Source of the DNA: Thermoplasmata archaeon
GTDB taxonomy: Archaea; Thermoplasmatota; Thermoplasmata; Thermoplasmatales; GCA-001856825
DNA: 64,000 nucleotides
Reading direction: 5' to 3'
NCBI GenBank assembly: GCA_021792255.1
Contig: JAJYUZ010000001.1
Span: forward strand, 248,001 to 312,000
The position numbers and the translations under genes were made by a program. Of the stretch, positions 54,320 through 63,101 are shown one piece after another. The notes beneath the pieces were generated by a model. It was not told where the DNA came from and made no database searches. It worked only from the letters and a program-made list of their open reading frames with translations. How positions within the stretch are numbered: the stretch's first letter is position 1; every line of letters begins with the position of its first letter.

Positions 54320-55960
54320 GTGACTATTAAAGTTCTCCGATACGTAGAGATTCCCGTGAGAGATGCCACGATCCTCACTGGGGACTTGTACCTCCCAGAA
54401 TCGGATCCTCCCTATCCTTCAATCGTCTTCAGGACACCTTATGGACGAGACGACAAGGCATACAGAAAGTACGCAAGTTTCTTTGCTTCAAATGGCTTTG
54501 CTTATCTTAATTCTGACGTGAGGGGGAGAGGCGATTCTGAGGGGAAATTCGAGCCGTACTTCAATGAAGGGAGAGATGGCAAAGATGTCATAGACTGGGT
54601 TGCTAAACAGCCCTGGTCGAACGGAAAGATCGGGACGTTTGGTGCTTCATATTCGGCAAGGATACAATGGTTAACTGCCCTTGAAAAACCCGCGAATCTT
54701 TTGGCGATGATCTCTAAGGTATCTCCCTCTGATCCCTTCGTGGAGAGTCCAACAGGCGTTTACGACCCGATGCACATTTCATGGAGATACCTCGTGAGCG
54801 GAAGGACCCTAAAGAATACGGACGATATTGACTGGGATAGCGTGTACAGAACTCTACCCATAAAGGACATGCCGAAGGCGCTCGGCATAGGCTTCCCAGA
54901 TTGGGAAGAGAACTTATCTCACCAGACTTTCGATTCATTCTGGGACAAAATGAGCTACCAGACCAAGTTCGACAAGATAGACGTCCCGACGATGCACATT
55001 TCTGGATGGTACGACGACGAACAGGTTGGTACTTTTATCAACTACATGGGGATGCGAACTGGGTCTGCTTCACCCCGATCTCGAGAAAATCAGGCTATTG
55101 TCATTGGCCCCTGGGGGCACAACGTAAACTCCACCTCCAAACTGGGAGACGTGGATTTTGGACCTGGTGCAATCATAGATCTAGACACGTTGCAGCTAAA
55201 CTGGTTCAGGAAGTGGTTGGTCGACGAGAGTGCCTCAGTCGGAAAGAGAGCAAAGATATTCCTAATGGGGGAAAACAAATGGATCGACTTTGAAGACTGG
55301 CCACCTTCGAATTCAAGGCCATCTAGGCTATATATCACCAGCAATGGTCGAGCGAACAGTAGATATGGGGACGGGAGGCTCGTCTGGAGAGAAGAAGAAA
55401 TCTCAGGTGGAAAAGACGAGTACAGGTACGATCCTTCCGATCCGACTCCTTACGTAACAGAAATAACGGCCTCTCAGATCGGCGGACCCGACAACTATTC
55501 CTCAGTCCAAAGGAGAGATGACGTTTTGGTCTATACCACTCCGCCACTGGAAAGAGGCATCACTTTTCTCGGAGCAGTAGGTGCAGAAATCTTTATGGAG
55601 ACTGATGTCCCCGATACGGACATAATGGCTATGCTCCTGGATGTGTGGCCTAATGGATATTCACAAAGGCTGTGCGATGGAATGACTAGGGCCCGCTACA
55701 GGAAAGGCATGGACCAGATAGAACTTCTCGAGAAGGGAAAAGTCTACGATATCAAGGTTGACCTTTGGAACACCGGTCACAGATTCGCAAAGGGGCATAG
55801 GATTAGGTTCAGCATTTCTTCTGCGGCCTTTCCGAAATATTCGAGAAATCTTAACACGGGACTCGATCTTGCCACGGACTCCACCATGAACGTTGCCAAC
55901 ATCAGGATATTGCACTCAGCAAAGTATCCATCCAGCTTTCAGTTCTTCGTTTATGACTGA
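54320..55960 (+). CDS. X-Pro dipeptidyl-peptidase (S15) / CocE-NonD family hydrolase
   Basis: A 546-residue alpha/beta hydrolase. VRGRGDSEGKF is near 68-78. The nucleophile Ser lies at about 110 in GTFGASYSARIQ, where the family usually has G-x-S-Y. The acid Asp is in ISGWYDDEQVG and the His in IGPWGHNVN. The C-terminal half is the beta-sandwich domain of the family. It may be a peptidase or ester hydrolase. No signal peptide is seen. GTG 54320 is 21-28 bases after a TTTATATC box, hence leaderless. Its stop lies inside the next gene. Confidence 0.85.
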   Translation: MTIKVLRYVEIPVRDATILTGDLYLPESDPPYPSIVFRTPYGRDDKAYRKYASFFASNGFAYLNSDVRGRGDSEGKFEPYFNEGRDGKDVIDWVAKQPWSNGKIGTFGASYSARIQWLTALEKPANLLAMISKVSPSDPFVESPTGVYDPMHISWRYLVSGRTLKNTDDIDWDSVYRTLPIKDMPKALGIGFPDWEENLSHQTFDSFWDKMSYQTKFDKIDVPTMHISGWYDDEQVGTFINYMGMRTGSASPRSRENQAIVIGPWGHNVNSTSKLGDVDFGPGAIIDLDTLQLNWFRKWLVDESASVGKRAKIFLMGENKWIDFEDWPPSNSRPSRLYITSNGRANSRYGDGRLVWREEEISGGKDEYRYDPSDPTPYVTEITASQIGGPDNYSSVQRRDDVLVYTTPPLERGITFLGAVGAEIFMETDVPDTDIMAMLLDVWPNGYSQRLCDGMTRARYRKGMDQIELLEKGKVYDIKVDLWNTGHRFAKGHRIRFSISSAAFPKYSRNLNTGLDLATDSTMNVANIRILHSAKYPSSFQFFVYD

Positions 55961-56846
55961 TCCTCTCTACAACTCTAGGAATGCCAGGGTGCAAGTGATA
56001 AGCGGAAAAGGACAGAAAGTCATAATTTTCAAGGAGAATCCCCTTTTCGATTATTTTTCCAGCGATGAAAGGGCAGAGTCCGTTCTTCTGCACGACGGTC
56101 AGATATCGCTCATAGGAGATGCGGAAGTAGACAAGAATTTTTGTAGCCTTGACGGACACGACTACTGCGTAGCACCTCCGTACTTCGAGTTCAGGAAGGG
56201 AAAGTTGTGTTCAACGGAGACTAATGAATGGTTTGAATATCCGCTCCAAGAGGAACTTAGGTATGTACTGAAACACAAGAAAAAGATAGGAGAACTGATA
56301 GAGTCAGTAACTTCCGAAATGAGAACGGACGACACCGAAAAGACCATATCGGAATTGATTAGAAATCGGCTCTGCAGTTCAGGCTATTCCTTGTATTATG
56401 GCCCCGTCGTGGCGTTCGACCAGAATACGCTTAGTGTCTGGAACAAACCCGGGGACAGCTCTCTGAAGAAGATAATGTACATAGAAGTCGCTTCAAAGAA
56501 GAGGGGACTGACAATACTCTACTCGAATTCGTTTCTTGCAACCAGCGAAGAAGCGTACGTCGACAAGTACAAGCAAAGCATCGAGGCGTTAGAGCTTCTC
56601 AAGAAGAAGTTCGTCGAAGGGAACACGACGGCAGAGATCTCATCAGAGTTTGAGATGTTCAGAAACGATAAGCTGTATCTCACCACTCCACTCTTTCCCT
56701 TCAGCTACCACCCCGTTCCCGGAACGAACACGACAATCAAGACGGGAGATACGGCAGTATTCGACTTCTGGGTCTCCACGCAAGAATTTAGTTTCAGACG
56801 AAAGGCGATAGCGATTGCAGGGAGTTATCGAGGCTCCGTAATCTAG
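55953..56846 (+). CDS. M24 (creatinase/aminopeptidase P) fold protein without metal ligands
   Basis: A 297-residue protein that resembles the pita-bread fold of M24 peptidases. An N-terminal domain ends near 100, then come TISELIRNRLCSSGYSLYYGP, KIMYIEVASKKRGLTILYSNSF, and a final YHPVPGTNTTIKTGDTAVFDF. The positions where M24 enzymes have His, two Asp and Glu ligands carry other residues (for example SVWNKP for the His loop), so it is probably not a peptidase. ATG 55953 overlaps the S15 hydrolase stop by eight bases, so both proteins are made together. The fold call is moderate. Confidence 0.55.
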   Translation: MTDPLYNSRNARVQVISGKGQKVIIFKENPLFDYFSSDERAESVLLHDGQISLIGDAEVDKNFCSLDGHDYCVAPPYFEFRKGKLCSTETNEWFEYPLQEELRYVLKHKKKIGELIESVTSEMRTDDTEKTISELIRNRLCSSGYSLYYGPVVAFDQNTLSVWNKPGDSSLKKIMYIEVASKKRGLTILYSNSFLATSEEAYVDKYKQSIEALELLKKKFVEGNTTAEISSEFEMFRNDKLYLTTPLFPFSYHPVPGTNTTIKTGDTAVFDFWVSTQEFSFRRKAIAIAGSYRGSVI

Positions 56847-57664
56847 ACCTTATCAACCGTGAAAGATGCATAGCCTACCCCCGTTTCCCCTCCAGTCATT
56901 TCGATTGAATTTGAAAGTTTCAGGAGATCTACCTTTCCAGAATAAGTGGAGAGAAGGGTCACGATAGGGCCAAATCCACAGGCGCTGACTTCTCCAGAAT
57001 ACTCGTACCTATATAGCGCCTTGAAGTCCCTGTGAAGCACTGCAGTGGAAAAATATCCGTCCAGCTGTTTTAATCTTCTCAAGGCAAGGTAGTGATTGAG
57101 ATCAGAGCTGGCAATGACGGTGAAATTTCCGCTCAGCTTTTTAAGTCTCAAAGCAAGGTGTTCTGCAGCTTCTAGGCTCTGGTCCATCATGACTATGGGG
57201 ACAATTTCCACTTCTCCATAAATGAACTGTAGGAACGGAATTTCCACTTCCACGGAATGCTCTTGCAGATGGGCGAGATTGTCCACCACGATCAGATCAT
57301 CCTGGAGTTCTTCTATCGCTTCCTTTTTGATTTTAGCTCGTCCTAGCGGGGTCAGGTAATCTTCGTCTCCAATCGAAATCGGAGCGCCAAGACCCGTATG
57401 ATTGGGACCCACCACGACGTAGTAATCGTACTTTCCTGAATTAGCGAGCGAACCGAACGAAAATGCCGCAACAGGTGCACTGTAATCGTAACCTGCGTGA
57501 GGGACCACCACACCCTTTTCTGGATCGATACGTTTTATTTCCGGAATATAACCAGGTCCATTCCAGTGAGTGAAAGCCCATTCTATCTTTTCCTTTAGAG
57601 CTTCGGGATCAGAAGGATAAAAATAACCTGCAACATAAGGCGTCCTCATGGCTTCCTCAGACAT
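56843..57664 (-). CDS. MEMO1 family protein (AmmeMemoRadiSam system protein B)
   Basis: A 273-residue protein of the widespread MEMO1 family, related to extradiol dioxygenases. Family motifs are clear: RTPYVAGYFYPSDPEAL at the N-terminus, VVPHAGYDYSAPVAA, VGPNHTGLG, EHSVEVEIPFLQ, ASSDLNHY, and CGFGPIVTLL with a Cys. In many genomes it pairs with AmmeMemoRadiSam A and a radical SAM gene; neither is in this window. It converges with the M24-like gene, overlapping by four bases. The biochemical role is unsettled. Confidence 0.92.
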   Translation of the reverse strand: MSEEAMRTPYVAGYFYPSDPEALKEKIEWAFTHWNGPGYIPEIKRIDPEKGVVVPHAGYDYSAPVAAFSFGSLANSGKYDYYVVVGPNHTGLGAPISIGDEDYLTPLGRAKIKKEAIEELQDDLIVVDNLAHLQEHSVEVEIPFLQFIYGEVEIVPIVMMDQSLEAAEHLALRLKKLSGNFTVIASSDLNHYLALRRLKQLDGYFSTAVLHRDFKALYRYEYSGEVSACGFGPIVTLLSTYSGKVDLLKLSNSIEMTGGETGVGYASFTVDKV

Positions 57665-57736
57665 GTAAACTGGAAGAATTATTGAGTTTTTCGCAAGTAT
57701 GTGATATATTATTAGGATACATATGGCACTTTTAGG

Positions 57737-58129
57737 TCAATATCGTTCAATTGACAGACCATCAATTCCGGCAAAATGTTTAACATTTCTGGTCAGCAGG
57801 AAGTCATCTCTGGACTTGCATATTCCAGCTATCATCGCATCTTCTGTCTGGATTGGCTTTCCAAGTTTCTTTTTATGAGTGTAGATCATTCCCGCTTCTC
57901 TACTGGAAATTTCATCCAACGGATGAATGGGAAGCCCTTCTATAATGTCGAGAATCTTAGCTACCTCATCTTCTCGCTTATTCATAGCTCCGACTCCAAC
58001 TTAAAGTTCGAAGATTGATACTGAGGTAACCGATATGGGCGAATTCTCAGGCTGCAATAGTTTGGCCTTCTGTATTGCGTCGTGATCACCATTCATTACG
58101 TCTATTATGAATGAAGTATCTGCGATCAT
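57737..58129 (-). pseudogene. VapC-like PIN toxin interrupted by an in-frame TAA
   Basis: ATG 58129 opens MIADTSFIIDVMNGDHD, and PISVTSVSIFEL leads to TAA at 58001-58003. Without any shift, the frame continues VGVGAMNKREDEVAKIL to the natural end with TEDAMIAG and LLTRNVKHF. Together these give a complete PIN toxin of 130 codons with Asp, Glu, Asp and Asn site residues, interrupted only at codon 43. One base change (for example from GAA) explains the stop. A Met at 57985 could restart but would lack the first catalytic Asp. Confidence 0.8.
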
Positions 58130-58364
58130 TTTTTCTCACTCTTTCTGTTATTTCATTCATTCTATTTTCGCTCTCTTTTCGCAGATTAGCTATCGCAGAT
58201 TTTACTTCATTTGTCTCTCTCTTAGACAACACTCCCGCCAAGTCAAGGATATTAGTCCTCTTCGTGAGTCTGTTTATGACATCTGTGAAACTTTCTTTCT
58301 TGCCTTTGAGCTTGTAGAGCTACATGTATGCTTCGTCGGAGATACTTATGTTTCTATTTCCCAT
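58086..58364 (-). pseudogene. VapB-like antitoxin interrupted by an in-frame TAG
   Basis: ATG 58364 gives MGNRNISISDEAYM, then TAG at 58320-58322, then in the same frame LYKLKGKKESFTDVINRLTK, ending at TGA 58086-58088. The pattern 'ISISDEAYxxLxxLKxxxESFxDVI' is that of the DUF217-type antitoxin family that pairs with PIN toxins. The TAG replaces one residue. The gene overlaps the toxin start in the usual way. Both genes of the pair are thus broken. Confidence 0.75.
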
Positions 58365-58478
58365 ATGTATACATATGTGTGTGTAGCATATACCTTTACC
58401 CTCCAGGCACTGCAGCAACAACTCTGCGTAGCATTAGGTTACGGCAATCGAGGAAAACTTAAAAAATGGTAAATCTGA

Positions 58479-58496
58479 GTAAACATCCTAGTTTAC
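58479..58496 (-). terminator. Hairpin after rpsB
   Basis: GTAAAC and GTTTAC pair over six bases around a six-base loop, about 50 bases beyond the S2 stop on the minus strand. The minus-strand sequence downstream contains CCATTTTTTAAGTTTTCC. It probably ends the ppdK-eno-rpsB transcript. Confidence 0.4.
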
Positions 58497-58543
58497 CCGA
58501 AATTAGAAGAAAAGAAGGGAAAAGGGTAAATTTAAAAGAAAAT

Positions 58544-59128
58544 CTAAAGATCGGCTAAGAATTCCTCTTGCTTTAGTTGCGATGCGTCTTTTCCGTTTTG
58601 CGCCATGACTCCCTTCGTCAGTAGGTAGTATATCAGGGCAAGACTCTCTCTCCCCTTGTTATTTCCCGGTATGACAAAATCGACGAAGGATGTGCTGTTG
58701 TTTGTGTGGCACAGTGCTACTACAGGTATGCCGTTTATGACTGCTTCCTTCTGCGCCTGATTGTCAGTGGCTGGATCGTTAATAATCACCACATCGGGTT
58801 CTATGTAACCATTCAGTGAGGGATTCGTGAACGAACCCGGTATGAATCTGTCAGTTATGAATCTTGCACCTAGGGCAGCAGCTGAGGCCTTTACTGGTTT
58901 TTTGGCATATTCTCTTGAAGCTACGAATACTACTCCATTCGGGTCGAATCTGGACAAGAACTTGGCCGCGATCTTAATCCGCTCATCGATTTTCTTAATG
59001 TCGAGGATGTTCAGTCCCTCTTTGTTGACGTAGGCAGTAAACTTCTTCATGTCTGCACTTCTTATCTTTGTACCTATGTGTATAGCTGAATTCCTGTACG
59101 TGTCTTCTGATGCTAGTAGATCACTCAT
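58544..59128 (-). CDS. rpsB: Small subunit ribosomal protein S2 (uS2)
   Basis: S2 bridges the head and body of the small ribosomal subunit. The 194-residue length is typical of Archaea. Seen are LASEDTYRNSAIHIGTKIRS, FLSRFDPNGVVFVASREY, FIPGSFTNPSLNGYIEPDVV and GIPVVALCHTNNSTSFVDFV. ATG overlaps the enolase stop (ATGA), continuing the eno-rpsB order found in many archaea. Confidence 0.96.
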   Translation of the reverse strand: MSDLLASEDTYRNSAIHIGTKIRSADMKKFTAYVNKEGLNILDIKKIDERIKIAAKFLSRFDPNGVVFVASREYAKKPVKASAAALGARFITDRFIPGSFTNPSLNGYIEPDVVIINDPATDNQAQKEAVINGIPVVALCHTNNSTSFVDFVIPGNNKGRESLALIYYLLTKGVMAQNGKDASQLKQEEFLADL

Positions 59129-60330
59129 TCTTGTCCACCCATTTCTTCCTGAATTCTTACGAGTTCATTTAATTTTGCTATCCTCTCTCCACCTACAGTT
59201 CCGGTCTTCAGATAGTCAGCGCCTATTGCGACGGCGAGGTGGGATATGAAATAATCTGTCGTCTCTCCAGACCTGTGGGAGACCACGACACTCATTCCGT
59301 TGTCTTTAGCTAGTCTCCAAGTCTTGAGCAGTCTTGAAAGCGTGCCGACTTGGTTTGGCTTGAGCAGAATTGCATTGCTAGATTTCTTCTTGATCCCTTC
59401 CTGAAGCCTCTGGTAACTGGACGTGTAGATATCGTCACCGATAATGATAGCCCTGTCTCCGACCCTCTTCGTCAGCTCCGCAAAACTCTCAAAGTCGTTC
59501 TCATCGAAAGGGTCCTCTATGATTGTATACCCTCTGTCCTTTACTATTCCCTCGACAAAATCCACTTGCTCCTCTCTCGTCAGCTTACCGTTTCTGTAAA
59601 TGTAGTGACCCTTTTCGTAGAAGTTGGATGCAGCGAGGTCCATTCCATTTTCAATAGTGAGGCCAGTCTTGTCCGAAATTTCGTCCGCGACTTCTTTCAC
59701 CATTGTAATGACTTTTTCGTCATCAAACGGCAGAACCCACGCCTTTTCGTCACCCATTCCTACCGGAATGTCGAGTTCCTTAGATGCTCTCTCTTTGATC
59801 CTTTTATGGACCAGTGAATTGGTCCTGATGGCATCATAAACGTGATTAGAATGAGATGCTATGAGGAATTCCTGGATCGTTGTTCCATTGACTGCGTGTT
59901 TTCCCCCACCAACTACATTTCCTAGAGGAACCGTCATCTTCGAATTGAGTCCCCCGAGATATCTGAATATGGGAATCCCCAGTTCATCAGAGGATGCAAA
60001 GGCATTAGCGAGCGAAATGGCAACGGCCAGATTGCCGCCTATCGAAGAAAAATTGTCCGTGCCATCAATGTCTTCCAGAAATCTGTCAAATGATTCCTGC
60101 TCACCTGATTCCAGACCGATAATTTTCCTGGAGATTTCTGATCTGAAGATCTTTACCGCCTGATCTACCCCTCCTTCTGGATAGTCCTTCACTTCGTTTG
60201 CTCCCTTAGAAGCTCCACTGGGTGCGGCAGAGATCCCGTGACCATACTCAGTGAATATTTCGACTTCCACCGTTTCGTTACCTCTGGAGTCGAGAATCTT
60301 TCGAATCTTGGAATCCACTATCCCGGACAT
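59125..60330 (-). CDS. eno: Enolase (2-phosphoglycerate dehydratase)
   Basis: Enolase interconverts 2-phosphoglycerate and phosphoenolpyruvate. The 401 residues show the N-terminal domain (KIRKILDSRGNETVEVEI), EDPFDENDFES for metal, IIGDDIYTSS, the catalytic Lys region LLKPNQVGTLSR and VVSHRSGETTDYFISHLAV. The ATG directly follows the ppdK stop. Together with PpdK it covers the PEP steps of glycolysis and gluconeogenesis, and it is co-transcribed with a ribosomal protein gene. Confidence 0.97.
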   Translation of the reverse strand: MSGIVDSKIRKILDSRGNETVEVEIFTEYGHGISAAPSGASKGANEVKDYPEGGVDQAVKIFRSEISRKIIGLESGEQESFDRFLEDIDGTDNFSSIGGNLAVAISLANAFASSDELGIPIFRYLGGLNSKMTVPLGNVVGGGKHAVNGTTIQEFLIASHSNHVYDAIRTNSLVHKRIKERASKELDIPVGMGDEKAWVLPFDDEKVITMVKEVADEISDKTGLTIENGMDLAASNFYEKGHYIYRNGKLTREEQVDFVEGIVKDRGYTIIEDPFDENDFESFAELTKRVGDRAIIIGDDIYTSSYQRLQEGIKKKSSNAILLKPNQVGTLSRLLKTWRLAKDNGMSVVVSHRSGETTDYFISHLAVAIGADYLKTGTVGGERIAKLNELVRIQEEMGGQE

Positions 60331-62985
60331 TTAATCCGCCCCTTTACTCAAGGTGTTGGCCTGTGCTGCAGCCAGGATCGCTATGGGCACTCTATAGGGT
60401 GAGGCCGACACATACTTAAGCCCAATCTTGTGACAGAACTTTACGGAATCAGGATCCCCACCGTGCTCTCCACATATTCCTACTTCAATATCCGGTCTTG
60501 ACTTCACTCCCCGCTCAAAACAAATCTTCATCAGTTCTCCGACTCCGTTCTTGTCTAGTGACTCGAACGGATTCGACTTGAAAATTCCGTATTCAAGATA
60601 TTTTGGAAGGAAAGTCGCTTCCACGTCATCCCTCGAAAATCCAAAGGTCATCTGCGTAAGATCATTGGTTCCGAAGCTGAAAAATTCAGCGACTTCTGCG
60701 ATCTCTCCTGCAGTCAGCGCGCCTCTTGGGGTCTCAATCATCGTCCCGAACTTGTACTTCAGATTCTTCCCTTTCAGTTCCTCATCTATTACTTTCTGGA
60801 GCCTTTCGTGAACTAGCTTTAGTTCCTTCACTTCTATCGTAAGGGGAATCATTATCTCCGGAATGACCGTCTTTCCTTCCTCTTTGACTTTTAGTGCCGC
60901 CCTTATGATTGCCCTTGTTTGCATTTCATATATCTCTGGATAAACTATACCGACTCTTATTCCTCTGAACCCGATCATTGGGTTGAACTCGCTCAGAGAG
61001 TTGACCCTCCTCAGTAATTCTTCCTCCTCTTTCAGTTTCTTTTCATTTTCTGCACTCTTCCTCTCGTGTTTTATTTCTGCTATATCCACCATTAGCTCTT
61101 CCTTTTTCGGGAGGAATTCGTGGAGGGGAGGATCCAGAAGTCTTATTATGACCGGATACCCATCCATTGTCCTGAAGAATTCGACAAAATCGTTGTATTG
61201 GAGGGGAAGAAGTTTGTCGAGGAGTGCAACCCTCTCTTCCAAGCTGTCACTCATGATCATCTCACGCATTATCGGAATCCTTTCCGCACCTAGGAACATC
61301 CTTTCTGTCCTTGCCAATCCAATCCCTTCAGCCCCATTCTTCCTCGCGAGGATCGCTTCCTCGGGAGTGTTTGCATTAGCGAGCACCCCTAGTCTCTTTA
61401 CCTTCCTGCACAGGTCCATGAATTCTTGAAACTCTCTTCCCATCTCAGGAATAGTCAGAGGCACCGTTCCCTTGAACACCAATCCCGTCGTACCGTCGAC
61501 AGTCACCTCTTGGTGTTCCCACATCAGTTCTTGCTTAAAATTCACAGCCCTCTTGTCCAAGTCTATTTTGAGATCATCGGAACCAACTATTGCTGGCTTG
61601 CCCATCGCTCGTGCAACGACCGCAGCGTGAGAAGTCATTCCTCCTCTCGCAGTCAGTACCGCTTCAGATACCGCAATCCCGTGCACATCGTCTGCGAGAG
61701 TCTCGTTCCTGACCAACACGACTTTTTCTCCTTTCTCGTTCATCTTGACCGCTTCGTCTGGATCAAGCACGATCTTCCCTGCACCCGCTCCAGGACTAGC
61801 GGCGAGCCCCTTCGCTATGGGGGACCCCGCTCTCTTGGAATCCACTTGAGGGTGAAGCAGCTGATTCAGTTGCTCCGGTTGGACCATGTTGACCGCCTCC
61901 GTGTCCGTCACTTTCCCTTCTTTCCTAAGATCCAATGCAATCCTGATGGCCGCCATAGCACTCCTCTTTGCAGCCCTCGTTTGAAGGAGGTAAAAAGTTC
62001 CGTCCTGAATCGTAAATTCGATGTCCTGCACATCCTTGTAGTGTTCTTCGAGTATGTCGGCAGACTTCTTGAGTTCGACATAAGCGTGAGGGATTTCGTT
62101 TCTCAGTTTGTCGACCGAGGAGGGAGTTCTTATTCCTGCAACCACGTCTTCCCCCTGAGCGTTTATGAGGTACTCTCCATAGAGCTTCTTTTCTCCCGTG
62201 TTCGGATCTCTGGTGAATGCGACCCCAGTCGCCGAGTTGGGTCCGAGGTTCCCATAAATCATCGCTACTACGGAAACCGCAGTTCCTAAGGAATCTGGAA
62301 TGTTGTTGATCTTTCTGTAGACGATCGCCCTCTCGTTTTTCCACGAATCGAAAACGGCGTTGACTGCAAGCTCGAGTTGCTTGTATGGATCGCTGGGCAA
62401 CTCCTTTCCAGACGACTTGATTATCTGCTTGAAATCTCCGACAATCTCCTTCCAGTCCTTCTCCCCTAGTTCGAAGTCGTTTTGAACGTTGAGACTACTC
62501 TTCTTTCGTTCAATGACTTCATCGAACTTCCTTCCGTTAAGTCCCAGCACTATCCTTCCGAACATCTGGATGAATCTTCTGTAAGAATCCCAGGCAAACC
62601 TTGGATTGTTGGTTTCTTTGGAAAACAACTCGACGTTCTGGTCATTCAGTCCCAAATTCAGGACCGTATCCAGCATTCCTGGCATGCTTACTGGGGCACC
62701 AGACCTTACTGACACGAGCATGATCTTTGGAGCACCCCCGAAGATCCTACCCGTTTTGGCTTCGAGATTTTTCACCGATTGAACCACTCTCTCCCACAGT
62801 CCGGCTGGGAGCTTGTTGTTCTTGAAGTAGTAATTGCATACCTCAGTAGTGATAGTGAATCCGGGAGGAGTTCTTAACCCAATTCTGGTCATTTCGGCCA
62901 GACCAGCTCCCTTTCCGCCAAGAAGATTTTTCATGTCCTTTGAGCCTTCTTCGAAACTGTAAATGTACTTGGGTTCAGTAGACAT
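60331..62985 (-). CDS. ppdK: Pyruvate, phosphate dikinase
   Basis: PpdK interconverts pyruvate, ATP and phosphate with PEP, AMP and pyrophosphate. About 884 residues. The N-terminal ATP-grasp domain has LLGGKGAGLAEMTRIG and SVRSGAPVSMPGMLDT. The central swivel domain holds the catalytic His in GGMTSHAAVVARAMGKPA (about residue 450). The C-terminal PEP domain has GFRGIRVG, GTMIETPRGAL, FFSFGTNDLTQMTFG and ICGEHGGD. I prefer ATG 62985, as an AT-rich box at about 63010-63022 lies 25-37 bases upstream; the frame could extend to a TTG at 63006. It is the first gene of ppdK-eno-rpsB. Confidence 0.96.
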   Translation of the reverse strand: MSTEPKYIYSFEEGSKDMKNLLGGKGAGLAEMTRIGLRTPPGFTITTEVCNYYFKNNKLPAGLWERVVQSVKNLEAKTGRIFGGAPKIMLVSVRSGAPVSMPGMLDTVLNLGLNDQNVELFSKETNNPRFAWDSYRRFIQMFGRIVLGLNGRKFDEVIERKKSSLNVQNDFELGEKDWKEIVGDFKQIIKSSGKELPSDPYKQLELAVNAVFDSWKNERAIVYRKINNIPDSLGTAVSVVAMIYGNLGPNSATGVAFTRDPNTGEKKLYGEYLINAQGEDVVAGIRTPSSVDKLRNEIPHAYVELKKSADILEEHYKDVQDIEFTIQDGTFYLLQTRAAKRSAMAAIRIALDLRKEGKVTDTEAVNMVQPEQLNQLLHPQVDSKRAGSPIAKGLAASPGAGAGKIVLDPDEAVKMNEKGEKVVLVRNETLADDVHGIAVSEAVLTARGGMTSHAAVVARAMGKPAIVGSDDLKIDLDKRAVNFKQELMWEHQEVTVDGTTGLVFKGTVPLTIPEMGREFQEFMDLCRKVKRLGVLANANTPEEAILARKNGAEGIGLARTERMFLGAERIPIMREMIMSDSLEERVALLDKLLPLQYNDFVEFFRTMDGYPVIIRLLDPPLHEFLPKKEELMVDIAEIKHERKSAENEKKLKEEEELLRRVNSLSEFNPMIGFRGIRVGIVYPEIYEMQTRAIIRAALKVKEEGKTVIPEIMIPLTIEVKELKLVHERLQKVIDEELKGKNLKYKFGTMIETPRGALTAGEIAEVAEFFSFGTNDLTQMTFGFSRDDVEATFLPKYLEYGIFKSNPFESLDKNGVGELMKICFERGVKSRPDIEVGICGEHGGDPDSVKFCHKIGLKYVSASPYRVPIAILAAAQANTLSKGAD

Positions 62986-63101
62986 ATTCCAGTATACGAG
63001 TTCCAATTTTAATATTTACGTTGAGAATCGCTCTAAGTAAAGGGCATCTGAATGCATCCAATTAAAATTTCGTAAAAAAGACGATATTCCAGCGGCAACC
63101 A

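Noticed and set aside
57737..58364. Recoding (for example TAG as pyrrolysine) in the vapBC pair
   Set aside because: The toxin carries TAA and the antitoxin TAG, both of which also appear here as ordinary stops. A pseudogene pair explains both with fewer assumptions.
61426..62289. A 287-codon plus-strand frame opposite ppdK
   Set aside because: It is antisense to conserved parts of a certain ppdK gene. Its product is rich in Arg, His and Ser with no family look, as expected for a shadow.
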